64,000 bases of DNA from Cardiobacteriaceae bacterium (GTDB lineage: Bacteria > Pseudomonadota > Gammaproteobacteria > Cardiobacteriales > Cardiobacteriaceae), in NCBI GenBank assembly GCA_030529365.1, contig JAUMXB010000012.1, positions 1-64,000 on the forward strand, written 5' to 3'. Numbering within the stretch: position 1 is the stretch's first letter; every line of letters begins with the position of its first letter. The notes below the pieces were generated by a model that saw nothing but the letters and a program-made list of their open reading frames with translations, was not told the DNA's origin and did no database searches. The position numbers and the translations under genes were made by a program. Positions 15,911-24,439 of the stretch are shown here, piece after piece.

Positions 15911-16528
15911 TCAGCCTTGCGCGCGGTACAGCCAGACATGCGCGGGCGGGATATTGCGCCAGGCATGTGCCACGCGGTGTGCGTGGATGTCGGCGCGCAT
16001 GCGCGGAATGGGGGCTTTGCGTCCGTAAGTGAACTGGATGAGGATGTTGGCGCGGTTGTCGTGCAGCACGGCGGTAAAGACGTCGCGGATGGCAAAGGCG
16101 ATGCGCGGCGGCAGGGAGCGGAAGGGCAGCGAGGAGATGATAATTTTCGGGCGGGCGTCCTGCCAGATGTCGAGCTGCTCGATGCGGCCGGTGCGGATGT
16201 CGTTGCCGTCGAAGTCGCGTTGCAGGCGGGCGGCAAGGCGGGGATTGAGTTCGTTGATGATGAGGCGGTCTGCCGGGTAGTTGCCGACCAGTTCGCGGGT
16301 GATGGCACCGCTGCCGGCGCCGGCTTCGATGACGACGGCTTCGTGATGGCCGTATGCCTCCGCCACGCGGTACATGGTGCGCGCCAGTTCCCGCGAGGAG
16401 GGAATCAGGGAACCGATGCCTTTGGGATGGCGCAGGAATTCATAGGAGAATCCGGCGGTTTCGCGAACGAGGAGGCTGATTTTTCTCTGAGGCATGAAGA
16501 GACGTTCGGATGGGAGAAGGGTTGCCAT
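15911..16528 (-). CDS. Class I SAM-dependent methyltransferase (phospholipid N-methyltransferase/rRNA dimethylase-like)
   Basis: 205 residues with a Rossmann-type methyltransferase core. Motif I is VVIEAGAGSGAITREL near residue 65, an acidic residue follows in LIINELNP, and the catalytic-loop-like IIISSLPFRSLPP is near residue 130. The PSSRELARTMYRV segment before motif I is seen in the phospholipid N-methyltransferase group (PmtA-like). The substrate, phospholipid or RNA, is not settled. Two starts 11 codons apart are possible and neither has a clear ribosome binding site, so the longer form is given. It lies 65 nt upstream of the TSUP gene on the same strand. Confidence 0.75.
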   Translation of the reverse strand: MATLLPSERLFMPQRKISLLVRETAGFSYEFLRHPKGIGSLIPSSRELARTMYRVAEAYGHHEAVVIEAGAGSGAITRELVGNYPADRLIINELNPRLAARLQRDFDGNDIRTGRIEQLDIWQDARPKIIISSLPFRSLPPRIAFAIRDVFTAVLHDNRANILIQFTYGRKAPIPRMRADIHAHRVAHAWRNIPPAHVWLYRAQG

Positions 16529-16591
16529 GATACTGGGGAAGCGCGTTGCGAATCATGACGATTCTTGCAGCACGTCATGACGGCAATGGAG

Positions 16592-16678
16592 TGTGAGAAA
16601 TTTTCTCATGAAGAAGCGCTTATATTGGGAAATTTTCTCGCAATAAGCGCTTCATATTGGTAAAAAACTGCTATTTTT
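16592..16678. repeat. Composite palindromic element, copy 6 (two cores)
   Basis: GTGAGAAATTTTCTCA unit, core at 16614-16621, GGGAAATTTTCTCG unit, core at 16645-16652 (31 bp apart), then an arm GGTAAAAAACTGCTATTTTTGC ending 20 nt before the lipoprotein gene stop. Confidence 0.9.
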
Positions 16679-16697
16679 GCAAGATTTTTGGGGTATT

Positions 16698-17480
16698 TTA
16701 TGGGGCTTTGCGGCTGCTGCCGGCAAAGGTGGCCGTCCATTCGCCGTTGCCGTCCTGCCGGATGATGCCGCCGATTTCTTCGGCATCGAGGCCGAACAGG
16801 CCGCCGTGCACGGAGAGCCTGCCCTGTTGTGCGGCGAAGCTGCTGTGACCGGTCATGCGCGCGCGGATGTCAACCGGAACGCTGACGTTGCGCAGGTGGA
16901 TGTCCACGATGCGGGTGGCAAAATCGACGGTGGCTTCCACGCTGCCCCGGTAGTCGGCGATGGAGCGGCCCTCGGCATCTTTGCCAAACTGGTAGCCGAC
17001 GCCGTGATAGACGGCGGCACCGCCTTCCTGCAAGGCGGAAGCGGTGGGGATGCCCTGGTAGAAGCCGACGGTATCGCTCAGCGTGTGCTGGCTGGCGTCG
17101 TAGGTGGAAATGTTGCCGAAGCGCACGTGCCTGAAGCCGCTGTAGGCGCGCACGGCGGCGATGCCGTCACCCATGGCGGTGGTGAAGTAATCGTCGTGGA
17201 TGCTCTGGCAGCAGCGGGGCGTGGGGTTTTGCATCATGTCAACGATGGCATGGGCCTTGTCGAGCGAGACGCCATGCCCTTTGTAGGTGATGCGCGAGAA
17301 CGCGGCGGGCGCGGTGACGTGGATGGGGAGGATGTTGTCTGCGTCCGGGTTTTCGATATGGCCGGAGACGGTTTGCTGCGGAGGGGGAGGCGGCTGGCTC
17401 ATGTCGCTATCGTTGCTGCCGCCACAGGCGCCAAGCAGGGAGATGGCTGCAAGCGAGAGTACCGTTTTCTGAATGTTCAT
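16698..17480 (-). CDS. TbpB-like beta-barrel surface lipoprotein (Slam-substrate type)
   Basis: About 260 residues. An N-terminal lipoprotein signal ends in LLGAC with Cys19 as the lipidated residue, followed by a Gly/Ser/Asp-rich and proline-rich (PPPPP) tether. The C-terminal half has the marks of a transferrin-binding-protein B/factor H-binding-like barrel: EATVDFATRIVDIHL and GGLFGLDAEEIGGII. Such proteins are anchored in the outer membrane and often displayed on the surface by Slam translocons, binding host iron carriers, haem or complement factors. No Slam or TonB receptor gene is in the window. The ligand is unknown; the CC pair near residue 90 is unusual. The ATG at 17480 follows GGAG. 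Confidence 0.75.
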   Translation of the reverse strand: MNIQKTVLSLAAISLLGACGGSNDSDMSQPPPPPQQTVSGHIENPDADNILPIHVTAPAAFSRITYKGHGVSLDKAHAIVDMMQNPTPRCCQSIHDDYFTTAMGDGIAAVRAYSGFRHVRFGNISTYDASQHTLSDTVGFYQGIPTASALQEGGAAVYHGVGYQFGKDAEGRSIADYRGSVEATVDFATRIVDIHLRNVSVPVDIRARMTGHSSFAAQQGRLSVHGGLFGLDAEEIGGIIRQDGNGEWTATFAGSSRKAP

Positions 17481-17608
17481 GGGATGCTCCGGTTTTGCTG
17501 AAGGCCAGGTTTCATTATAGGAAACGTGCATGGCAAGGCAAGATGGCCAGGAGGCGGGGAAGAACAGGCGCTTGTTGTTTTTCGCGGGGCGGAGGATATG
17601 GTGGCGGA

Positions 17609-17703
17609 ATGGGAAAATTTCTCACCAATAAGCGCTTATCGCGAGAAATTTTCTTATGATAAGCGCTTTTACGTGATAAAAAATGACGATAAAAGCATTT
17701 TTT
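17609..17703. repeat. Composite palindromic element, copy 7 (two cores)
   Basis: Cores are at 17630-17637 and 17661-17668, 31 bp apart, with GAGAAATTTTCTTA between and a left GGGAAAATTTCTCAC unit. The right arm GATAAAAAATGACGATAAAAGC lies next to the lolD stop codon. Confidence 0.9.
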
Positions 17704-17709
17704 ATGTTT

Positions 17710-18420
17710 TTACTGCGGCGGCGTGTCTTGCAGTTCGCCGTTGACGAGGTAGAGGCAGCGGTCCATTTGTGCGGCGAGGTGCATGTCGTGGGTGACGATG
17801 ACCATCGCGCCCTGTTGCTGGGTGATGAGCTGTTTCATCAGGGCAAAGGCGGCGCCGGCGTTCTGGTTGTCGAGGTTGCCGGTGGGTTCGTCGGCGAGCA
17901 GGCAATCGGGGCGGCTGACCAGCGCGCGGGCAATGGCGGCACGCTGACGTTCGCCGCCGGAAAGCTCCGCCGGGCGGTGGTGCATGCGCTTGCCAAGCCC
18001 GACTTCTTCGAGCAGGATGCGCGCGGCATCGTGCGCCTCACGGTCGCCCTGGCCGCGGATTTTCAGCGGCATGGCGACATTTTCCAGCGCGGAGAATTCC
18101 GGCAGCAGGTGGTGGAACTGATAGACAAAGCCCATGTGGCGGTTGCGCAGGCGGGTGCGCTTGTTGTCGGAAGCGCCGCTTAAGTTTTCGCCGCAGAGCT
18201 TGACGCTGCCCTGGTCGGGCACGTCAAGCCCGCCCAGCAGATGGAGCAGGGTGGATTTGCCGGAGCCGGACGCGCCGACGATGGCGATGCTTTCGCCGTG
18301 TGCGACGCGGAGGCTGACGCCGCGCAGGATGACGAGCGGTTCGGCGTTTTTCTGGCGGTAGGCGAAATGGAGGTCGCGGGCGTCGAGGATGGGGGCGTCG
18401 TTCATGGCGGTGTCATTCAT
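17710..18420 (-). CDS. lolD: Lipoprotein-releasing system ATP-binding protein LolD
   Basis: 236 residues, a MacB/LolD-type ABC ATPase. It has Walker A GASGSGKS, signature LSGGERQR, Walker [12 protein letters not shown] and an H-loop in VIVTHD; the Q-loop region reads [17 protein letters not shown], a LolD hallmark. It powers extraction of outer-membrane lipoproteins from the inner membrane and their handover to LolA. Its start overlaps the permease gene by 8 nt, so the two are coupled. A second possible start lies five codons downstream. Confidence 0.93.
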   Translation of the reverse strand: MNDTAMNDAPILDARDLHFAYRQKNAEPLVILRGVSLRVAHGESIAIVGASGSGKSTLLHLLGGLDVPDQGSVKLCGENLSGASDNKRTRLRNRHMGFVYQFHHLLPEFSALENVAMPLKIRGQGDREAHDAARILLEEVGLGKRMHHRPAELSGGERQRAAIARALVSRPDCLLADEPTGNLDNQNAGAAFALMKQLITQQQGAMVIVTHDMHLAAQMDRCLYLVNGELQDTPPQ

Positions 18421-19657
18421 GGGAAAGGGCGCGGGCAGGTTCGGTTTTTGCCGCGATTTGCGCGGGGATGACGGAGAAGATCAGGGTGAGCAGCAGGGTG
18501 ACCACGCTGATGCCGATGACCACGGCAGGATCGATTTCCACGGTGAGTTCGTTGATGAAATACATTTCCGCGGGCAGGGAATAGCCGGTCATGCGCTGGA
18601 TGAAGTCCATGATGGCCGGCACGTTGAGGGTGATGATGATGCCAAGTATCACGCCTACCACCATGCCGAAGCCGCCGAAGGTGAGGCCCTGGGTGAGGAA
18701 GATCTGGCGGATTTGCGCGCGCGTCATGCCCATGGTGCGCAGGATGGCGATGTCGCGGCGTTTTTCGGTGACGACCATATACATGGAAGACAGCAGACCA
18801 AACGCGGCGACGATGACGATGAGCGACAGAATGATGAACATCGCGGTTTTTTCGGTCTGCACGGCGTTGAAGTAGGACGCCTGGTCGCGGCTCCAGTCGC
18901 TGGCGTAGGTGCCGTAGGGCAAGGTGGGGCTGATTTGCTGGCTGATGTGCGGCGCCATCAGGGCGTCTTCCAGCATGATGTGGAAGCCGGTGAGGCCGTC
19001 CTGTTCGAGGAGTTTGGCGGCGTCCTGCACGTTGGTGAGCACCACCTGGCTGTCGAACTGGTGGTGCCCGCTTTCAAAGCTGCCGACTACGGTAAAGCGC
19101 TTGACGCGCGGCAGCAGGCCGGCGGCGGAAGCGGTGATTTTCGGCACGATGATGCTGATCTTGTCGCCGGGCTGCGCGCCGAGGTTGTTGAGCATTTTTT
19201 GCCCGATGATGGCATTGAAAGTGCCGGGTTCGAGTTGCGCGGTCATTTCCTCGGAAAGACCTGCAAATACCGTCGATACTTTTCTTTCTTCCACCGGATC
19301 AACGCCCTGGATGACGACACCCTGGAAGCGCTCGCTGTCGCCGATCAAGCCCTGACCCTGCACATAGGGCGCCCAGCCGGTAACGCCTTTCACGTTCTGC
19401 ACATAGGGCGCGGCATCGAAATCGAAGGGGATGGGCGGCGCGTCGCTGTAGCTGCGGATGGCGGCGTGCGACGTCATGGACAGCATGTTTTCCCGCACCT
19501 TGCTCATCACGCCGTTCATGACCGAAAGCACCACGATCAGGGCAGCGATGCCGATGGCGATGCCGATGATGGCAAGAATGGCGTTCAGGCCGATAAAGCG
19601 CGCGCCGCTTCTTGCATAGCTGTAGCGCAGGCCGATGCGGGAAGCCAGCGAACTCAT
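18413..19657 (-). CDS. Lipoprotein-releasing ABC transporter permease (LolC/LolE/LolF family)
   Basis: 414 residues with the four-helix Lol architecture: one helix near residues 25-48 ([22 protein letters not shown]), a large periplasmic domain, then three C-terminal helices from about 275 ([21 protein letters not shown]). It forms the membrane part of the lipoprotein export machine with LolD. Only one such permease gene is present here, where E. coli has lolC, lolD and lolE together; a single LolF-type protein acting as a homodimer is therefore possible, unless a second copy lies elsewhere. Its start overlaps the grxC stop as ATGA. Confidence 0.88.
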   Translation of the reverse strand: MSSLASRIGLRYSYARSGARFIGLNAILAIIGIAIGIAALIVVLSVMNGVMSKVRENMLSMTSHAAIRSYSDAPPIPFDFDAAPYVQNVKGVTGWAPYVQGQGLIGDSERFQGVVIQGVDPVEERKVSTVFAGLSEEMTAQLEPGTFNAIIGQKMLNNLGAQPGDKISIIVPKITASAAGLLPRVKRFTVVGSFESGHHQFDSQVVLTNVQDAAKLLEQDGLTGFHIMLEDALMAPHISQQISPTLPYGTYASDWSRDQASYFNAVQTEKTAMFIILSLIVIVAAFGLLSSMYMVVTEKRRDIAILRTMGMTRAQIRQIFLTQGLTFGGFGMVVGVILGIIITLNVPAIMDFIQRMTGYSLPAEMYFINELTVEIDPAVVIGISVVTLLLTLIFSVIPAQIAAKTEPARALSHE

Positions 19658-19917
19658 GCCCGGCCCGCGAGGATTTTGTCCAGTTCGCCGCGCTGGTCGA
19701 GCGCGTTGAGATCGTCGAAGCCGCCGATATGGCGCTCGCCGATAAATATTTGCGGCACGGTGGTGCGGCCGTTGGCGCGGCCGATCATTTCTTCGCGGCG
19801 CTCGGGATGGGCGGCGATATCGATGCCGGTGTACTGGACACCCTTGCCGTCAAGCAGGAAATGCGCATGCTGGCAATAGGGGCAGGTGGGCTTGAAATAC
19901 ATGATGACGTTAGGCAT
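19654..19917 (-). CDS. grxC: Glutaredoxin 3
   Basis: About 87 residues with the dithiol active site CPYC (TCPYCQHAHFLL) near residue 11 and the cis-proline motif TVPQIFIGERHIGG. It reduces disulfides and glutathionylated proteins in the cytoplasm. The ATG at 19917 is preferred to an in-frame TTG 12 nt upstream. It lies 35 nt after the rhodanese gene, an order also found in E. coli (yibN-grxC), but here it continues into lol genes instead of secB. Confidence 0.93.
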   Translation of the reverse strand: MPNVIMYFKPTCPYCQHAHFLLDGKGVQYTGIDIAAHPERREEMIGRANGRTTVPQIFIGERHIGGFDDLNALDQRGELDKILAGRA

Positions 19918-19952
19918 GGAAAAATCCAAAGATGAACAAGGAAAAAGGGAGA

Positions 19953-20375
19953 TTATTTGACGAGTGGCAGGTTGTCTTGCAGCCAGCTGTCAAGACCGCC
20001 CTGGAGCACGAAAATGTTGGCAAAGCCGGCGTCGCGCAGGTGCTTGGCGGAGATGCGCGTGTTCATGCCGTTCTGGTCGTAGAGGACTACGGTTTTGTCG
20101 GCCTTGTAGCGGCTGGCGAGCTTGCCGGCCTGCTCGGCCAGGGTATCTGCGGGATGGCTTTTCGCGCCGGCGATATGGCCTTTCTTGTATTCCGCGGCGG
20201 AGCGGGTATCGATCAGGAGCGCGCCGTCGTTGACCAGCCGCGAAATGCCAAGGGCAGTCACGCTGCCGCTGTTGGTGCCGCGGTTTTTGAATTCGTAGCC
20301 GATGATGGCGAGAATGACCAGGATCAGAAGGGCGAACAGGACGATATTTTCCTGAAAGAATTGTGCAAAGCTCAT
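19953..20375 (-). CDS. Membrane-anchored rhodanese-like protein (YibN-like)
   Basis: About 140 residues: an N-terminal helix (ENIVLFALLILVILAIIGY), then a rhodanese fold (LIDTRSAAEYKKGHIAGAKS, FANIFVLQGGLDSWLQ). In active rhodaneses the strand after VVLY is followed by a catalytic Cys; here the loop reads DQNGMNT, so the sulfur-carrying cysteine is absent and sulfurtransferase activity is unlikely. Position before grxC supports orthology with E. coli yibN. The ATG at 20375 is preferred because the longer frame adds residues without homology. Confidence 0.82.
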   Translation of the reverse strand: MSFAQFFQENIVLFALLILVILAIIGYEFKNRGTNSGSVTALGISRLVNDGALLIDTRSAAEYKKGHIAGAKSHPADTLAEQAGKLASRYKADKTVVLYDQNGMNTRISAKHLRDAGFANIFVLQGGLDSWLQDNLPLVK

Positions 20376-20440
20376 GGGGATATGCCGTGAAAAAGTGCGG
20401 ATTATACCCGCCTCCGGCGGCGTGTGCATCCGCTGTTCCC

Positions 20441-20468
20441 TTAAGAAAAAGGCAGGTGCGGCTATAAT
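20441..20468 (+). promoter_or_regulatory. Sigma70-like promoter of the TPM-domain gene
   Basis: TTAAGA and a perfect TATAAT are spaced by 16 bp, 33 nt before the ATG. The -10 is strong and the -35 weak. Confidence 0.55.
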
Positions 20469-20501
20469 GCGTTCAACAGAATATCAGCACGAGGAGAGAC
20501 G

Positions 20502-20993
20502 ATGAGCATGTCCGTTTCCGGCAAGGGGCTGCCCGATCTGCCCCACTTCGCCTGGCTGGACGAGGCAGCGCTGGCCCGCTTGCATGCGGCGACCCGGGCG
20601 GCCGAATGCGGACATGGCGGGGAGATTCGTCTCGTGATCGAGCGCAGCCTGCCGCTGCACATGGCCTGGAACATGCGGGTGCGCGAGCGTGCGGAAGCGC
20701 TTTTTACCCATTTGCGGGTGTGGGATACCGAGGCGCAGAGCGGCGTGCTCGTCTATCTCAATCTTTCCGAACAGCGTCTGGAGCTGGTGGCGGATGAAGG
20801 CATTGCCCGCTGTGTGGCGCAGGAAACCTGGCAGGAAATGGCCGATACGGCAGTTGCCACGATGCGGCACGGCAGCGCGGTGGACGCGCTGGAGCATCTG
20901 CTGGCAAGCATTGCCGCGCAGCTGCGCGAGCATTACGGCGTGGCGGACGATCCGGCAGGCAATGAGCTGAAGGACGAGGTGTGGGTGCTGTAG
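20502..20993 (+). CDS. TPM-domain (YgcG/TLP18.3-like) protein
   Basis: 163 residues resembling the TPM_phosphatase domain: an N-terminal helix (LDEAALARLHAATRAAE), GGEIRLVIE, then VLVYLNLSEQRLELVADEGIA, the best-conserved block, and a helical C-terminus (AVDALEHLLASIAAQLREHY). No signal peptide is visible, unlike many YgcG proteins, so it is probably cytoplasmic. The function of bacterial TPM proteins is not settled; roles in membrane protein quality control have been proposed. GGAGAGACG precedes the ATG. It is a single-gene unit. Confidence 0.7.
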   Translation: MSMSVSGKGLPDLPHFAWLDEAALARLHAATRAAECGHGGEIRLVIERSLPLHMAWNMRVRERAEALFTHLRVWDTEAQSGVLVYLNLSEQRLELVADEGIARCVAQETWQEMADTAVATMRHGSAVDALEHLLASIAAQLREHYGVADDPAGNELKDEVWVL

Positions 20994-21033
20994 GGAATAA
21001 CGGTCTTTGCGTTTTTCATGAAATGACCAATAA

Positions 21034-21118
21034 TGAATGTTTTTTTCTCATGAATAAGCGCTTGTGGTGAGAAAATATTTCACATTAAGCGCTTGTTGGT
21101 GAGAAAAAATACCATTTA
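21034..21118. repeat. Composite palindromic element, copy 8 (two cores)
   Basis: Cores are at 21056-21063 and 21087-21094, 31 bp apart, with TGAGAAAATATTTCA between. The right arm is TGAGAAAAAATACCATTTATC. Confidence 0.9.
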
Positions 21119-21222
21119 TCACGGGCGATGCGGCATTGGCTGTCGGCGTTCGGCTACGTTTATGCCAGTTTTCGCGATGCCTTGCGGAAAACCTTTCACA
21201 ATCGCTGCGCTGCAAACCCGCA

Positions 21223-21320
21223 CCGTAGGTCGGGCACTTTGTGCCCGACATTAACCCCCGTCGGGCATCAATGGCCGGGCACCCGCGACAATCGCGCGTT
21301 GCGGGCAACGTGCCTGCGGT
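21223..21320. repeat. Family 2 intergenic repeat (GTAGGTCGGGC type), copy b
   Basis: CCGTAGGTCGGGCACTTTGTGCCCGAC forms a hairpin, followed by GTCGGGCATCAATGGCCGGGC and a GTTGCGGGCAACGTGCCTGCGG module, the same modules as at 1.46 kb. Confidence 0.7.
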
Positions 21321-21368
21321 ATCAATCCGCCAAAACATCTCGCGAATGCACGAGAGGGAATTCCCGTT

Positions 21369-21710
21369 TCAGGGCTTTTCCTGGAGGGTGCGGTTGTAGG
21401 CCAGCGCTTTTTCCACCCAGTAGGCAAGGCGGGGCAGGGCCTGCGCATCGAGATCGAGATAGCCGCGGTATGCGCGCCCGCGCATGATGGTGGTACGCAC
21501 GCCGTCTTCGCAGAGCGCGGCATCGTGGGCGTCCTTGCCGATGCGCACCATGATTTCCGTGCCGTCGCGTCCGCTCACGGTCACGCACATATGGCCGCGC
21601 ACCATAAAGGCGAGGCCGCCGAACAGGGATTTTTCCGTGATGGCGTCGGCAGGCAGGTGCTGGCGGAGGATGGCGCGGATGCGTGCGGCCAGCGCGTCGT
21701 CAATGGCCAT
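21369..21710 (-). CDS. TfoX N-terminal domain protein
   Basis: About 113 residues matching a stand-alone TfoX_N domain: an N-terminal helix, KSLFGGLAFMVRGHMCV near residue 30, then a lysine/arginine-rich beta region (GTEIMVRIGKD, TTIMRGRAYRGYLDLD). Related domains occur in the competence regulator TfoX/Sxy, but stand-alone versions are of unknown function and lack the C-terminal half. The start overlaps the azoreductase gene by 11 nt; another Met six codons upstream is possible. Confidence 0.72.
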   Translation of the reverse strand: MAIDDALAARIRAILRQHLPADAITEKSLFGGLAFMVRGHMCVTVSGRDGTEIMVRIGKDAHDAALCEDGVRTTIMRGRAYRGYLDLDAQALPRLAYWVEKALAYNRTLQEKP

Positions 21711-22350
21711 GGCCAGCTTCGCTTGCATGGCCCAGAAAATCTTGCCACTGCCGGTCGATATCGGCGCAGGCGTCGGCAACCGCGCGGGCAAAGGCGGCTT
21801 CGCCTTCGGTGGTGTTGTCGGCGCGGGTGACGCGCAGGTCACGGATGCCGATAAAGCCCAGCGCGGTGCGCAGGAAAGGGATGGTGTGTTCCATGGCGGC
21901 GATGGGGCTGCCTTCGCGGTAGCTGCCGCCGCTGGCTTGCAGTATCCATGCCTTGTGGCGGGTGAGCAGCCCGTGCGGCGCGCCGTTGTCGTCGTGCACA
22001 AAAGTTGTGCCGGGGATGATGAGGTTGTCGAGGTAATCCTTGAGGCGCGAGGGGATGCCGAAGTTGTGCATGGGCAGGGCGATGATGAGGTGCGTGGCGG
22101 CCATGAAGGGTTCGAGCAAGGCGGCGCTGCGCGCGGCGATGGCCTGGTCTTTGGCGTTGAGCGCGCTGCCTTGCAGGCGCTTGTACATCACGGCGAGCAG
22201 ATCGGCATCGAGCGCGGGAATGTCGGTGTCGTAGAGCGCGAGTTCGCGCGCGCTGGCAGGCAGCTTGCTGCGCAGGTGGGCAAGCATTTGGAAGGTGGCG
22301 GATTGCGGGTTGTGCGGATCGGGATGGGCGTTGATGACGAGGAGGGACAT
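21700..22350 (-). CDS. FMN-dependent NAD(P)H oxidoreductase (AzoR/flavodoxin-like fold)
   Basis: About 216 residues. It opens LLVINAHPDPHNPQSATF with the FMN phosphate loop, contains LIIALPMHNFGIPSRLKDYLDNLI (AzoR-type FMN site) near residue 95 and ILQASGGSYREGS near 140. Family members reduce quinones and azo compounds with NAD(P)H in the cytoplasm. The ATG at 22350 has GGAAAC upstream. It is followed, with overlap, by the TfoX-N gene and may be in one transcript with the AraC regulator 100 nt upstream. Confidence 0.83.
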   Translation of the reverse strand: MSLLVINAHPDPHNPQSATFQMLAHLRSKLPASARELALYDTDIPALDADLLAVMYKRLQGSALNAKDQAIAARSAALLEPFMAATHLIIALPMHNFGIPSRLKDYLDNLIIPGTTFVHDDNGAPHGLLTRHKAWILQASGGSYREGSPIAAMEHTIPFLRTALGFIGIRDLRVTRADNTTEGEAAFARAVADACADIDRQWQDFLGHASEAGHGH

Positions 22351-22420
22351 GGGCAGGTTTCCGTTCATGAAAAACCGCAGGATAGCAAAACCGGCAACGG
22401 GGGTTTTGTCACGGATTGCG

Positions 22421-22451
22421 CGACGGACGTTGCAGGCAACGCGCCTGCGGC
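22421..22451. repeat. Family 2 repeat, isolated second module, copy c
   Basis: GACGGACGTTGCAGGCAACG followed by CGCCTGCGG is nearly identical to the second module of the copies at 1.55 and 21.3 kb. It lies between the AraC-regulator stop and the azoreductase start. Confidence 0.6.
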
Positions 22452-22452
22452 A

Positions 22453-23241
22453 TCATTTATGTCCATGTCCGCCGCGCAGCACTTCAAAGAGCAGGCGCGG
22501 CAGGTTGACGGTGATGGGCGGATCGCCGGGCTGGAAGGGGCGGAGGATGAGTTCCACGCTTTGCGGGGCGGGCAGCGGGAAGGTGATGGGGTCGGGATAG
22601 CGTTCGCGCTGGCAGTGGTCGAGGCGGAAGTAGTCGAGCGGGTTGCGGCTTGGCAGGAGTTCGCAGCCGAGCAGCCAGTAAGTGCCGGGCGGCGGCGCGG
22701 GGATGGTGAAGGTTTTGCGGTCAAAGAGGGCGGCACCGGCAAGCGGTACGCCGCGCGGCACGGGTTCGGGGAAAAGACCCGCAAAGACGAGGCGGGCGTC
22801 GCTGCCGCTCACGCGCACGTGCAGGGGATGGCCGTCGTGGACGGGGACGCGGCGGTAGGGGATGGTGCGCCCGCCGTGCTGTTCGAGTTCGCTTTCCAGC
22901 AGTTGCTGGTAGGCGGGCATTTGTTTGCGGTAGTCGCGCGGGGTGATGCCGGTGGCGTGGCGAAAGCGGTGGGTAAAGGTGGCGGCGCTCTGGTGGCCGC
23001 TTTCCTGTTGCGCGGTGATGATGCTTTGCTGGTCAACGAGCGGGGCGATGCCCTGTTCGATTTTGAGGGCGGCGATGTAATCGCGCAGCGGGATATGGGC
23101 ATGCTGGCGGAACCAGCGCGAGAGATGGAAGCGGTTCATGCCGAAATGGGCGGCGATGCTCGCGGGCGTGGGGTTGTCGTCGAGGTGGGCGCGGATGTGC
23201 GCGCCGATGGCGTCGAGGAGCTGTTGCGGATCGGAGGTCAC
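22453..23241 (-). CDS. AraC-family transcriptional regulator with GyrI-like effector domain
   Basis: 262 residues. The N-terminus (about 5-105) holds two helix-turn-helix units of the AraC/XylS class, ending TFTHRFRHATGITPRDYRKQ. The C-terminus (about 120-260) resembles a GyrI-like small-molecule domain (GGRTIPYRRVPVHDG, GTYWLLGCELLPS). This order, DNA-binding domain first, is that of the Rob/SoxS-related regulators with GyrI domains. The targets are unknown; the neighbouring AEC transporter, 3 nt upstream in the same operon, and the azoreductase are candidates. Confidence 0.82.
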   Translation of the reverse strand: MTSDPQQLLDAIGAHIRAHLDDNPTPASIAAHFGMNRFHLSRWFRQHAHIPLRDYIAALKIEQGIAPLVDQQSIITAQQESGHQSAATFTHRFRHATGITPRDYRKQMPAYQQLLESELEQHGGRTIPYRRVPVHDGHPLHVRVSGSDARLVFAGLFPEPVPRGVPLAGAALFDRKTFTIPAPPPGTYWLLGCELLPSRNPLDYFRLDHCQRERYPDPITFPLPAPQSVELILRPFQPGDPPITVNLPRLLFEVLRGGHGHK

Positions 23242-23244
23242 GGG

Positions 23245-24171
23245 TCAGTGCAGCAGGAAGATGACGGAGAGGGTGAAGACGGAGAGGACGTTGGTGGTCA
23301 TCATGCTGGCGGTGCCGCGGTTGGGGAAGCCGTGATGCTGGGCGAGGATGGCGACGGTGTTGGCCATGGCGACGCCGCCCATCAGGGCGCCGGCGAAGAC
23401 CATGTCGCGGTCGCCGCCGCACAGCCAGATAAAGAGGGCGGCGAGCGCGGGCATGAGCACGAGTTTGCCGACAGTGATCTGGATGATGGCGGGCACGTTG
23501 CCTTGCAGGCGGATGCCGTTCAGGCCGCAACCGATGACGAAGATGGCGATGGGCGCGGCTGCGGCGGCGAGGAGATCGATGGCTTTTTGCACGGGCAACG
23601 GCAGCTGCCATTGCATGGCGGCAAAGAGCATGCCGAGGATGAGGGAGAGGATGAGCGGCTTGCGCAGGGTGTTGAACACGATGCGGGCGATGCGGGTGGC
23701 GAGCGTGCCTTCGCCGCCCTGGTGGATTTCGATGATGATGAGGAAAAGCGGCAGGAGCAGGACGTTTTCCACCATGGTGTTGAGGGAAAAATACACGCCG
23801 GCATCGCCGCCGCCGAGTACGCCAAGCAGCAGGGGATAGCCGACGAAGGCGCTGTTGGAAAAGCTTTGCCCGAGGGCGTTGATGGCGGAGGCGACCAGCG
23901 TCTGGCGGCTTACCCACAGGGAAAAGGCAAGCCCCAGGGCGAAGCAGAGCAGGGCGGCAATGCTGTAGCCGATGAGGTAGGCGGGGATGAGGATGTCGCC
24001 GATTTGCCGTTCAGCCAATGTTTTGAAGACGAGCGCGGGCAGGGCGATGCCGATGACGAAGCGGCCAAGCGCCATCAGTCCTTCGCGGGTAAAGCCGCCG
24101 AAGCGGGTAAAGAAGTATCCCGCGGCGATGACGAGGAAGATGGGCAGGAGTACGGTCAGGATATTGAGCAT
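23245..24171 (-). CDS. AEC-family (auxin efflux carrier-like) transporter
   Basis: 308 residues, ten predicted helices in two groups of five with a short central loop, as in AEC/MdcF transporters. Diagnostic stretches are FVIGIALPALVFKTLA near residue 40, INALGQSFSNSAFVGYPLLLG near 100, and a second-half NTVAILAQHHGFPN near 280. It is probably an inner-membrane exporter or importer of organic acids or amino acids; the substrate is unknown. It is the first gene of a unit with the AraC regulator (3-nt gap). Confidence 0.85.
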   Translation of the reverse strand: MLNILTVLLPIFLVIAAGYFFTRFGGFTREGLMALGRFVIGIALPALVFKTLAERQIGDILIPAYLIGYSIAALLCFALGLAFSLWVSRQTLVASAINALGQSFSNSAFVGYPLLLGVLGGGDAGVYFSLNTMVENVLLLPLFLIIIEIHQGGEGTLATRIARIVFNTLRKPLILSLILGMLFAAMQWQLPLPVQKAIDLLAAAAAPIAIFVIGCGLNGIRLQGNVPAIIQITVGKLVLMPALAALFIWLCGGDRDMVFAGALMGGVAMANTVAILAQHHGFPNRGTASMMTTNVLSVFTLSVIFLLH

Positions 24172-24274
24172 GCGCGATGTCCGGCGGAGAATGGAGGCAT
24201 TGTAGCGCCGGTGAGGGGGAGAGTGGCGTTCCGGTATATATTATCATTTATTTAATAAATATAGTGTATTTGTA

Positions 24275-24344
24275 TCATGTATAAGCGCTTATGGTGAGAA
24301 ATTTTATCACCATAAGCGCTTGTTGATGAGAAAATTTACCATCA
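24275..24344. repeat. Composite palindromic element, copy 9 (two cores)
   Basis: Cores are at 24283-24290 and 24314-24321, 31 bp apart, with TGAGAAATTTTATCA between and complementary ATGG/CCAT linkers. TGAGAAAATTTACCATCATGG follows. Just upstream, 24233-24270 is very A/T-rich with an imperfect palindrome TATTTAATAAATA. Confidence 0.9.
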
Positions 24345-24439
24345 TGGAGATTTGGGGCTTCTCTCGCCTTTGCCCGACGCTGGCGTTACACTATGCCGCT
24401 TCTCTTTTCATCCGCATCTGGCGGGCTTTCGGAGGCTTT

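Larger units (their letters stand above)
20994..21368. other. 375-nt intergenic stretch carrying two repeat families
   Basis: Between the TPM gene and the TfoX-N gene stop lie one composite AAGCGCTT element and one GTAGGTCGGGC-type repeat. About 100 nt between them (21120-21220) has no recognisable feature. Confidence 0.65.
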
